Source: CALVGQ01 sp964368495
GTDB taxonomy: Bacteria; Bacillota_I; Bacilli_A; Erysipelotrichales; Erysipelotrichaceae
DNA: 64,000 bases
Reading direction: 5' to 3'
Assembly: GCA_964368495.1 (NCBI GenBank)
Contig: CAYJAJ010000008.1
Span: forward strand, 4,519-68,518
Shown: piece by piece, positions 8,548 through 16,047 of the stretch
Numbering within the stretch: position 1 is the first letter of the stretch
How the letters are laid out: every line of letters starts with the position of its first letter
The notes under the pieces: generated by a model
Told to the model about the DNA's origin: nothing
Database searches by the model: none
Seen by the model: only the letters and a program-made list of their open reading frames with translations
Made by a program: the position numbers and the translations under genes

Positions 8548-9903
8548 TCATTTATTTTTAGTGTAGTCTCCAAAGAAAATTCGTTTGAATTCTTTAAAGT
8601 TAAATGGAATAAGCGGATATAAATATCCTTTATGACCAGATTTTGAAGATGCTAAAATCACAAAATGAATGATGATTGATACTACAAATCCAATTGTTTG
8701 AAACAGTGTAGTGCAGATTACAAAAAAGATTCGACTTATTTTGTTGGCCATAGATAATTCATATGAACTTGTCACAAAATTACCAATATTTACTATTGCA
8801 ACAACAATGAGAACTTCTTGAGTATAAGCTCCATATTTTGTTACACTTTCTCCTAACACAAACACTGCAATAAGCCCCAACATACTAGATAATAGTGATG
8901 GACTGTGAATTAATGAAAGTCGAATCCATTCAATCAAACCATCTACCACAAGAATCTGTAAACCAAATAAATACGGATTCTCTATTGGCATATTGGGCAT
9001 AAAAAATAAATTTCTACTGTTAATCACAAATACCATCCAAAGTGGCAGAAGATACAAACTACAAAACACTCCCAATAAGCGCAGAAATCTCAAAGCCAAT
9101 GAAATCATATATGTTTGTGTGTATTCTTCTATTTGTGATGTTGTTTCAAAAAATGTTGCCGGCAGCAATACAGCAGTTGGACTTTGATCAACAAGTAATG
9201 CAACATTACCTTGCAGTAAATGGATACTCACAATATCAGGTCTTTCAGTATATCTCACATGTGGATATGGATTAAATGATTGTCCATACAACAACTCACA
9301 AAGATGTCGTTCGCTATGAATGTCTGTATCTTTATTTATTTTTTCAAGCCGCTTATTAAAATCATTTAATGCGTTGTTATCAACCAAATCCTTAACATAA
9401 AATACTGCCATATCTGTTTGAGTTCTTTTACCATATTTATGGGCAATAATAACCAAATTGGGATCTTTGATACGTTTTCGAATTAAACCTACATTAATAA
9501 TTAATAATTCTACAAATCCATCTCTAGCCCCTCTTATACTTTGTTCAACTTGTGGCTCACTTGGTGGTCTTCCAGGAATAGATCGTGTATCAATTAACCA
9601 GCCAACTGCAATTCCTTCTTTTATTACCAATGTTTGTCCATGAAGAACTAGTGGAAGTGCTTCTTCAAGTGTATCAACAGAAATAACAGTTGCAGGATAA
9701 AACACGAAGTTCTTTTCATTTTTTTGAATTGCTAACGATTCTAAGATGGGTTGTATAGATCCTGAATTATTGACACCTCCAACGAAAATTAACACAAAAT
9801 GTTGATTTCCTACATCGGCTGAGCGAATCGTTAAATCAAAACAATTTAATTTATTTTTAAACCAAGCGATTGTTGTGGCACTATTTTTACTAAAGGATGT
9901 CAT
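8548..9903 (-). CDS. spoVAF: SpoVAF, GerA-family spore membrane protein
   Basis: The 451-residue product resembles GerA A-subunits: a soluble N-terminal part containing PGRPPSEPQVEQSIRGARDG, then several membrane helices (about residues 260-420). Its place at the end of spoVAC-AD-AEb and its overlap with the previous stop (ATGA) identify it as SpoVAF rather than a nutrient receptor subunit. SpoVAF is reported to amplify germination as part of an ion channel. It is slightly shorter than the Bacillus protein. Confidence 0.88.
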   Translation of the reverse strand: MTSFSKNSATTIAWFKNKLNCFDLTIRSADVGNQHFVLIFVGGVNNSGSIQPILESLAIQKNEKNFVFYPATVISVDTLEEALPLVLHGQTLVIKEGIAVGWLIDTRSIPGRPPSEPQVEQSIRGARDGFVELLIINVGLIRKRIKDPNLVIIAHKYGKRTQTDMAVFYVKDLVDNNALNDFNKRLEKINKDTDIHSERHLCELLYGQSFNPYPHVRYTERPDIVSIHLLQGNVALLVDQSPTAVLLPATFFETTSQIEEYTQTYMISLALRFLRLLGVFCSLYLLPLWMVFVINSRNLFFMPNMPIENPYLFGLQILVVDGLIEWIRLSLIHSPSLLSSMLGLIAVFVLGESVTKYGAYTQEVLIVVAIVNIGNFVTSSYELSMANKISRIFFVICTTLFQTIGFVVSIIIHFVILASSKSGHKGYLYPLIPFNFKEFKRIFFGDYTKNK

Positions 9904-10250
9904 AATTTTGGTTTAAAAATTAAAGCAACAATAAATGCACAAAAAATTGCCGTTGTTATTCCTGAAGCTGTTAAGGTAAACATACCGTGCCCTATACCCA
10001 ATAACCCCATTTTTTCAACGCTCAACATTGTTCCATGCATCAAAGAGTGTCCAAAACTTGTAATAGGTAGATAAGCCCCCGCGCCACCAAGTTGAATTAT
10101 CTTATCATATATCCCAAAACAGTCTAATAAAGCACCCACAACGACAAAGCAGCTTGTGATATGTCCTGCAGTAAAGTTTGTATGATCATAAAGTATTTGT
10201 CCAATCAAGCAGATTGAACCGCATACGATAAATGCACCAATGTAATCCAT
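9900..10250 (-). CDS. spoVAE: Stage V sporulation protein AEb
   Basis: This 116-residue, multi-span inner spore membrane protein is part of the SpoVA channel for dipicolinic acid uptake and release. It has the conserved GGAGAYLPITSFGHSLMHG segment. It shares one base with the preceding spoVAD and four with the following spoVAF, implying translational coupling. Confidence 0.92.
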   Translation of the reverse strand: MDYIGAFIVCGSICLIGQILYDHTNFTAGHITSCFVVVGALLDCFGIYDKIIQLGGAGAYLPITSFGHSLMHGTMLSVEKMGLLGIGHGMFTLTASGITTAIFCAFIVALIFKPKL

Positions 10251-11248
10251 TAATCATCCACCCTTTCATAAACAATCGCATGAGCAATACATGGAATTGA
10301 TTCTTTTTGTTGAACTAGTACAGGTGATAACAATGCCCCTGTTGCCACTATCATTACTCTTTTCATTTTTTTAAGTTCTAATTGTTCAAAGAAATGAGCA
10401 ATTGTTACTAATATACTGCATGCAGCTCCACTACCACCTGAAAATACTTCTTGTTTGTCACGGTCATATAAAATCATGCCACAATCGACACATTTTCCCA
10501 TTGGTTCTTGTTTATTATATTTAAACATGTCTATTAAAATTTTGTTTCCTATTTCTGATAAATCTCCTGTAGCGATGCAGTCGTAATCTTTAAAAGACGT
10601 ATTTGTGTTTTTAAAATGTGTCATTATCGTATCATATGCAGCCGGAGCCATTGCACTTCCCATATCATTAGGATTTTTAAAATCGAAGTCAATGACTTTA
10701 CCAACAGTTGCTTCTGTACATTTAATTTTTGTTTTATCATTTGAAAACAAGATGCACCCTGCCCCTGTTGCAGTAAATGTTGTCGTCGGTGGCTTTTGTA
10801 CTGCATATTCATTCGGATAACGAAATTGTCTTTCTGCAGTGGCATTATGTGAGCTTGTATAAGCAATTGCATTTTTTGATAAATTTTTTTCAACAAACGT
10901 ACAGGCAAGAATTGAAGCTAAAACGCTAGTACTGCACGCACCATACACACCGACAAACGAAACATGAAAATCTTTCATAAAATAATTGGAAGTTCCAAGT
11001 TGATTAATTAAATCTCCTCCAAAAGCGATATCAAGTTGATGCGGGTAAATACGTGCTTTTTCACATACTCGATTTACTGCTTCACTTAGCAACTTTCTTT
11101 CTGCTAGTTCATAAGTATCTACTCCACAGTATACATCATCATAAGTCACATCAAACTTGTCTTTAAGTGGACCTTTTGCTTCAAAAGGTCCACATGCAGT
11201 AGCAGCTTGTTTAACATACACTTCATTAAAATAATAAGTATTCATCAT
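10250..11248 (-). CDS. spoVAD: Stage V sporulation protein AD
   Basis: The soluble 332-residue SpoVA subunit binds dipicolinic acid and has a thiolase-like fold, visible as GVYGACSTSVLASILAC and the C-terminal GGSGAACSILV. It overlaps spoVAC by four bases (ATGATG start; either ATG is possible). It is essential for the channel in characterised spore formers. Confidence 0.94.
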   Translation of the reverse strand: MMNTYYFNEVYVKQAATACGPFEAKGPLKDKFDVTYDDVYCGVDTYELAERKLLSEAVNRVCEKARIYPHQLDIAFGGDLINQLGTSNYFMKDFHVSFVGVYGACSTSVLASILACTFVEKNLSKNAIAYTSSHNATAERQFRYPNEYAVQKPPTTTFTATGAGCILFSNDKTKIKCTEATVGKVIDFDFKNPNDMGSAMAPAAYDTIMTHFKNTNTSFKDYDCIATGDLSEIGNKILIDMFKYNKQEPMGKCVDCGMILYDRDKQEVFSGGSGAACSILVTIAHFFEQLELKKMKRVMIVATGALLSPVLVQQKESIPCIAHAIVYERVDD

Positions 11249-11682
11249 ATTTCAATAAAATAGCGAATGAACCCTAATGTATAGGATGCTACTATACCAT
11301 AGGTTAATACAGAGCCAGCTAATTTAAACATATTAGACCCAATCCCAAATATCAAACCTTCACTTTTACTTTCTAAAGCTGCCGATGTTAAACTATTTGC
11401 GAACCCAGAAATCGGTATAAATAATCCTGCTCCACAAATTTGACCTAATTTATCATAAAATCCAAACCCTGTACAAAGTGAGGCAACAACAATAACACTC
11501 ATCGCTAGTGGTGCTGCTGCTTGTGATTGTGTTAAATTTAATGTCACCATATAAAATTCCAGTAAGCATTGTCCCAAGACACCTACTATTCCACCACTAA
11601 TTAAAGCAATCAGTTTTCTTTTTACTGAACCTTTCTTCACTTTATGAGTTTCAACAATGTTTTTAATTTCTTGTTTATTCAT
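11245..11682 (-). CDS. spoVAC: Stage V sporulation protein AC
   Basis: This 145-residue membrane protein is the proposed mechanosensitive pore subunit of the SpoVA complex. It has several hydrophobic helices and the family segment FIPISGFANSLTSAALESKSEG. It has a strong AGGAGG site and is the first spoVA gene here: spoVAA and spoVAB are absent, as in many clostridia. Confidence 0.93.
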   Translation of the reverse strand: MNKQEIKNIVETHKVKKGSVKRKLIALISGGIVGVLGQCLLEFYMVTLNLTQSQAAAPLAMSVIVVASLCTGFGFYDKLGQICGAGLFIPISGFANSLTSAALESKSEGLIFGIGSNMFKLAGSVLTYGIVASYTLGFIRYFIEI

Positions 11683-11700
11683 AAATCATCCTCCTAAAAA

Positions 11701-11707
11701 TAGTATG
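11701..11707 (-). promoter_or_regulatory. Possible forespore-sigma -10 element for spoVA
   Basis: The minus strand reads CATACTA, an exact match to the usual SigG -10 core, 18 bases before the spoVAC start and after the sigF terminator. No convincing -35 is visible and the 5' leader would be very short, so this is only suggestive. Confidence 0.35.
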
Positions 11708-11730
11708 TTCAATTATTCTCCTTACAAACA

Positions 11731-11757
11731 AAAAATGACCCTTCAACAAGTCATTTC
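11731..11757 (-). terminator. sigF terminator
   Basis: AAATGAC/GTCATTT arms with a T run on the minus strand directly follow the sigF stop. They separate the spoIIA transcript from spoVA. Confidence 0.75.
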
Positions 11758-12471
11758 TTAATCCTCTAGTTTTTCTTTTAGTTTCTGATATATTTTTTTC
11801 TCTAAACGCGATACTTGAACTTGTGATAAATTTAAAATTTTTGCGATTTGACTTTGATTAAAATCTTTCTCATAACGATAATATAAAATAAGTTGATCTC
11901 TTTTATCTAATTTCAATATTTCACTTCTTAATGACAAGCTCATCTCAATGTCTTTAATCGAAGTATCTTCTATCTTTTCATCGATTCTAAGGCTTGAACC
12001 ATCTTTTTGATCAATTGTCGCATCCAGTGAAGCACAATATTGACTGCTTTCTAGTGCAAGTGTAATGTCCATGATATCCAAACCAGTTGCTTTCATTAAT
12101 TCTTCTACTGTGGGTTCCTTATTATTCAAACGTATCAATTCTTCTTTGGCTTTATTTAATTTCATCGCATTTTCTTTAATGCTTCTTGATACTTTTACTT
12201 GTCCTTCATCACGAAAATATCGCTTAACTTCTCCTACAATAATGGGCACTGCATAAGTAGAAAAGGTCACATTGTATGTAAAGTCAAAGTTATTAATTGC
12301 TTTGATTAATCCAATACAACCTACTTGAACTAAATCTTGATAGGCTTGATTGTTTCTAAATCTTTTAATTGAGGCATAAACTAAGCCCATGTTGTTTTCT
12401 ACTATTTGTTGTTTTGCTTCTTCATCACCTTTTTGTGCTTTTATGAGTAACTCTTGTAGTTCATTGTTCAT
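11758..12471 (-). CDS. sigF: Forespore RNA polymerase sigma factor SigF
   Basis: The 237-residue sigma-70 family protein is the first compartment-specific sigma factor of the forespore. Region 2 is visible (YQDLVQVGCIGLIKAINNFDF, split by region 2.2/2.3 boundaries), as is a C-terminal region 4 helix-turn-helix (NQSQIAKILNLSQVQVSRLEKK). It overlaps spoIIAB by 11 bases. SpoIIAB holds it inactive until SpoIIAA is dephosphorylated. Confidence 0.95.
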   Translation of the reverse strand: MNNELQELLIKAQKGDEEAKQQIVENNMGLVYASIKRFRNNQAYQDLVQVGCIGLIKAINNFDFTYNVTFSTYAVPIIVGEVKRYFRDEGQVKVSRSIKENAMKLNKAKEELIRLNNKEPTVEELMKATGLDIMDITLALESSQYCASLDATIDQKDGSSLRIDEKIEDTSIKDIEMSLSLRSEILKLDKRDQLILYYRYEKDFNQSQIAKILNLSQVQVSRLEKKIYQKLKEKLED

Positions 12472-12892
12472 AATTACTTAGTTTCTTCACACATCTTATC
12501 TTTGTCCCACTATGTGGTGTAGACTCAACATTAAATTCATCAGAAAAAGACTCCATTATTGTCATTCCCATTCCAGAACGTTCTAAATCAATTCGTGATG
12601 TATATAGTGGTTGTCTTGCTTTACCGATATCTTCTATACCTGCACCAAAATCTTCTACTTCTATTGTTACCACTCTTTGTTCATCTACACTCATCGATAA
12701 AACTATAATTCCTTTTGGATTAGAAGGATAACCATGGATGATGCTGTTAACGATTGCTTCAGCAAGGATTGTTTTTATCTCCATAACTTCATCAACATTT
12801 GGATTGTAACTCATCACAAAGGCGACTCCTGCAGTTCTTGCAAACACCTCATTACAAAGTATTGAATCAAACTGTAATCTCATTTTATTCAT
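12461..12892 (-). CDS. spoIIAB: Anti-sigma F factor and protein kinase
   Basis: The 143-residue GHKL-type ATPase has the N box (EAIVNSIIHGYP), G1 box (DFGAGI) and a G2-like GMGMTIM. It binds SigF and phosphorylates SpoIIAA. Its start overlaps the spoIIAA stop by four bases. Confidence 0.95.
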   Translation of the reverse strand: MNKMRLQFDSILCNEVFARTAGVAFVMSYNPNVDEVMEIKTILAEAIVNSIIHGYPSNPKGIIVLSMSVDEQRVVTIEVEDFGAGIEDIGKARQPLYTSRIDLERSGMGMTIMESFSDEFNVESTPHSGTKIRCVKKLSNYEQ

Positions 12893-13227
12893 TGATATAC
12901 CCCTTTTCTTTTATTCATTTTTTCTTCTTTAATAATCGAAAAAATACCGGAAAGTTTAAATATTTTTTTTACACTTGAATTCACATTCACTAAGACAAGC
13001 TTTCCACCATAATCGTGAATTTGATTGTACCTCGCTAAAACAAACCCAATACCTGTACTATCTACGAACTCAACATCTGTAAAATCAAATTTAACCACTC
13101 GGCATTGATATTTTGATATTAATTTTATTACTTTGCTTTTTAATTTCGATATTTGTAAATTATCTAATTCACCTGAAAATTCAAAAAACAGTACATCATC
13201 TCTTACAATACTTCGCATAGTTTTCAC
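12889..13227 (-). CDS. spoIIAA: Anti-sigma F factor antagonist
   Basis: The 112-residue STAS-domain protein has the phosphorylatable Ser57 in FVDSTGIGFVL. The unphosphorylated form displaces SigF from SpoIIAB. It is the first gene of the spoIIA operon, with possible Spo0A boxes upstream. Confidence 0.95.
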   Translation of the reverse strand: MKTMRSIVRDDVLFFEFSGELDNLQISKLKSKVIKLISKYQCRVVKFDFTDVEFVDSTGIGFVLARYNQIHDYGGKLVLVNVNSSVKKIFKLSGIFSIIKEEKMNKRKGVYQ

Positions 13228-13241
13228 TCCTTTATTCTCAT

Positions 13242-13271
13242 TTTATAGGAAAGTTTCGTAGTACTTTTCAA
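13242..13271 (-). promoter_or_regulatory. Possible spoIIA promoter
   Basis: TTGAAA (13266-13271) and TATAAA (13242-13247) lie 18 bases apart on the minus strand, upstream of spoIIAA. The elements look SigA-like; I do not see a good SigH match. Confidence 0.4.
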
Positions 13272-13292
13272 ATCTGCCAAAACTAGTGAAAC

Positions 13293-13309
13293 TACGACAA
13301 AATTTGACA
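13293..13309 (-). promoter_or_regulatory. Tandem Spo0A-box candidates upstream of spoIIAA
   Basis: The minus strand reads TGTCAAA then, 3 bases later, TGTCGTA. Each matches 6 of 7 positions of the 0A box TGTCGAA, and the 10-base repeat places them on one DNA face. They lie 22 bases upstream of the candidate -35. Confidence 0.45.
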
Positions 13310-13338
13310 ATTTGATGTAAAACTTTAACAATAAAAAA

Positions 13339-13363
13339 AACTATCTTAAATCCTTAGATAGTT
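13339..13363 (-). terminator. dacF terminator
   Basis: AACTATCT/AGATAGTT arms with a 9-base loop are followed by a run of T on the minus strand, downstream of dacF. Confidence 0.85.
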
Positions 13364-13404
13364 TCATTTGTAAGAATTGTTAATCAAAATCAACATGTCG
13401 ATAT

Positions 13405-14553
13405 TTAGCTAAATATAGCATTTTTACAGGCCATCAAAAATAAATCAATAAAATCCAAAGCCAAAATGTGGTCAGTGACACTTAAATCCACCGTTTTCGA
13501 AGAACCATCGCTGTAATCTATAGTTAATTCTCCTACTTTATCGCCTACACTTATTGGTGCTTTGTTGTTTATGATACTTACTGTTTCATTAATAATCGTT
13601 ATTTCTTCTCCATTTTTATTTAAATGTGAAATATTATCCATTGTTTTTAATGTTGCATAAGTTGGTTTTCCTTTTTCAATTTTGACTTCCATAATTTCAG
13701 AGTTGATTTCATAATCTTTCACCATCTGGTAACTTGCAAAACCGTAGTCCAAAAGTGCTGTAGCATCTTTTGTTCGCTCTTCTTTGTTTGCAACGTTCAT
13801 AACTACACCAATTAAACGCATATCATCACGCTGTGCTGTAACAGTAATACAATACATAGAGTTCGATGTATATCCTGTTTTAAGCCCATCCATACCGTCA
13901 TATGTTCGAATGATTTTATTTGTGTTCACAAGCCAAAACTTGTTTTCACTGTCTTCACGAATGTAATCTTCATACTTGGATGTGTACTGCAGTATGTCTT
14001 CTTGGCCTTCTTCAATTAAAGCATGCGCTATAATTGCCATATCTTTTGCACTTGAATAATGGTTTTCATCATGCAAACCCGTTGGATTTACGAAATTAGT
14101 GTTTGTGCAACCTAATTCTTCAGCTTTTTTATTCATCATAGCCACAAAGTTTTCTTCTGTTCCACCAACTTTTTCTGCAAGCACAGTAATCGCATCATTT
14201 GCACTAGCAATGGCAGCACTTTTAATTAGTTCTTCTACAGTCAGTACTTCGTTTTCTTCTATAAACACTTGTGCTCCACCCAAAGAAGCTGCATGTTTAC
14301 TTGCGACAATTTCATCTTCCCAAGAAATAATTCCTGCATGCAGTTGCTCCATTACTAAATATAAACTCATCATTTTTGTCATCGATGCAGGATATAGTTT
14401 TTCATCCGCATTTTTTTCATACATGACTGTTTTAGTTTCATAATCCATTAAGTAGGCAGAATTTGAACTTGGAGCTATATCAATTTCTTCAGCACTTACA
14501 GAAACTTGAAACAGCATCAAACAAATCACAACAAATACTCCAATTTTTTTCAT
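13405..14553 (-). CDS. dacF: D-alanyl-D-alanine carboxypeptidase DacF
   Basis: This penicillin-binding protein trims the terminal D-Ala of peptidoglycan stem peptides. The 382-residue product has a signal peptide (to about residue 21) and the motifs SxxK at 57-60 (SMTK), SxN at 117-119 (SAN) and KTG at 225-227. Its location directly before spoIIAA is the Bacillus arrangement and supports a forespore role in cortex synthesis. ATG 14553 is chosen over an in-frame GTG 9 bases earlier because GAGGTG precedes it by 6 bases. That site is buried in a hairpin. Confidence 0.92.
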   Translation of the reverse strand: MKKIGVFVVICLMLFQVSVSAEEIDIAPSSNSAYLMDYETKTVMYEKNADEKLYPASMTKMMSLYLVMEQLHAGIISWEDEIVASKHAASLGGAQVFIEENEVLTVEELIKSAAIASANDAITVLAEKVGGTEENFVAMMNKKAEELGCTNTNFVNPTGLHDENHYSSAKDMAIIAHALIEEGQEDILQYTSKYEDYIREDSENKFWLVNTNKIIRTYDGMDGLKTGYTSNSMYCITVTAQRDDMRLIGVVMNVANKEERTKDATALLDYGFASYQMVKDYEINSEIMEVKIEKGKPTYATLKTMDNISHLNKNGEEITIINETVSIINNKAPISVGDKVGELTIDYSDGSSKTVDLSVTDHILALDFIDLFLMACKNAIFS

Positions 14554-14559
14554 AAAAAA

Positions 14560-14584
14560 CACCTCAATATATTGTATTGAGGTG
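14560..14584 (-). terminator. Hairpin between vanZ-like gene and dacF, containing the dacF ribosome site
   Basis: Perfect 10-bp arms (CACCTCAATA and TATTGAGGTG) surround a 5-base loop and are followed by six T residues on the minus strand, like an intrinsic terminator for the upstream gene. The 3' arm is also the dacF Shine-Dalgarno, and ATG follows the T run at once. Confidence 0.75.
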
Positions 14585-14598
14585 AACCATTTTTTATA

Positions 14599-15948
14599 CT
14601 ATTTAATTGCAGGAATTAATAATTCACTGTATATCACATCATTGATTAACACACTAAACTGATATACTGGTTGATAATAATCCTTGGAATCACGTTGATA
14701 AACGAGTGAGGAACTTAAACATTCAATTTTATTAATCTCACTGACTTGATAAGCTCTAAACCACCCTGATTCTACTAGATTCCATGCTTCTTCTTCTGAT
14801 TTTATTTCTTCATTTTCAATAAAGTTTGAATGATTTACCTCAAAAACAAATTTTGCCAAATTTTTATTTTCATCAAAATACACATGTATTTCTCCTGAAT
14901 AAGCAACATCATCTATAACCGTAAATGGCACTAAAATAGTAGCTGTAAATTCATTTATAGTGATTTTTGATTCTTTTAATTCAGTTAGGTTGTACTTATC
15001 TAATACTTGAAACAAATCATCTTCATTAATTTCGATGTTTTTTATTGGTGCCAACTCCAGTATAAAATTACCTTGCCTTTCAACAATTAGACTCTGTGTA
15101 GAATTTTTATAAACTATTTGTGAGTCATCATATTCACTGCAGTTTAGATTCAATGAAAAAGCTTGTAAAATTTTTGAAGCATAATCATTAATTTCACTAT
15201 AGTTCATATTTGATAATTGAAATATTGGCTTTATTCCACTTTCTTTAGACATAGTTTCCTCAACAATGATTTCAGTATTCTTCATATTCCATGAATGAAC
15301 TGGAGCAGTCGAAAAATTACCATAAGGTTTTAAATAGTAGAATGCATTTGCACTTATTGTTAGACAAAGCATGATGATAAGTGGTGATAGATAAGCAATT
15401 TTATGTCGAAAAACATTCTTTTTATTATAACTTATAAATGCCATTACTATTCCCCAACCAACAATGCTACCTAAGCAATTATTTAAAAGATCATCTACTT
15501 CAAATACACCAGTGTTCGTAATATATTGAAGCACTTCAATTAAAAAGGTTAACGTAAAACTTATTAAAAGAGTCCATTTTAGACTATGACAAACTTTAAT
15601 TAAACAGGGCAAAAAGATTCCTAATGGTATAAACATTAAAACATTTATAACTAGCATCTGCCATCCACCACTGTCAAATTGATGCCATGCGCGTAAATAA
15701 GAGGAAAACAAATGCAAATCCGTTCTTCCCATTGACTCTTCTCTAAAAACTAAAGTAACACATATTAAGCTTAAAATGTAAATGAAAAATAAACTGTATT
15801 TTATCCAATTTCTTGTATTGATCTGAAATGGTTTTTTAGTCAATATTGATTTTAGATAGGTAAGCATATAAAAAAACAATAGCAACATTAAAACAACAAA
15901 TGTATTTAAACAGACTACAAGTGCAAATTCTAATGCGATTTCTTTCAT
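14599..15948 (-). CDS. VanZ-domain membrane protein with a C-terminal extracellular region
   Basis: The N-terminal 220 residues hold several membrane helices and a VanZ-like core (LPLGIFLPCLIK, LIEVLQYITNTGVFEVDDLLNNCLGSIVG). The remaining 230 residues are hydrophilic with no recognised domain. VanZ proteins are linked to teicoplanin and lipoglycopeptide resistance, but most members have no known role. Start 15948 has AGGTGG upstream; an earlier in-frame ATG lacks a site. The large C-terminal part makes it longer than simple VanZ proteins. Confidence 0.75.
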   Translation of the reverse strand: MKEIALEFALVVCLNTFVVLMLLLFFYMLTYLKSILTKKPFQINTRNWIKYSLFFIYILSLICVTLVFREESMGRTDLHLFSSYLRAWHQFDSGGWQMLVINVLMFIPLGIFLPCLIKVCHSLKWTLLISFTLTFLIEVLQYITNTGVFEVDDLLNNCLGSIVGWGIVMAFISYNKKNVFRHKIAYLSPLIIMLCLTISANAFYYLKPYGNFSTAPVHSWNMKNTEIIVEETMSKESGIKPIFQLSNMNYSEINDYASKILQAFSLNLNCSEYDDSQIVYKNSTQSLIVERQGNFILELAPIKNIEINEDDLFQVLDKYNLTELKESKITINEFTATILVPFTVIDDVAYSGEIHVYFDENKNLAKFVFEVNHSNFIENEEIKSEEEAWNLVESGWFRAYQVSEINKIECLSSSLVYQRDSKDYYQPVYQFSVLINDVIYSELLIPAIK

Positions 15949-16015
15949 ACAAACACCACCTAACTCAATTAAAATATCAAATGTATCAACAAAAATCAAA
16001 TGTATTTTTAGGATT

Positions 16016-16041
16016 TAAAAAAAGCAGTGAGGTACCTGCTT
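16016..16041 (-). terminator. leuS terminator
   Basis: AAGCAG/CTGCTT arms with a T run on the minus strand directly follow the leuS stop. Confidence 0.7.
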
Positions 16042-16047
16042 AATTCA

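Noticed and set aside
8993..9275. Overlapping plus-strand frames inside spoVAF
   Set aside because: Antisense shadows of a well-supported gene, without ribosome sites.
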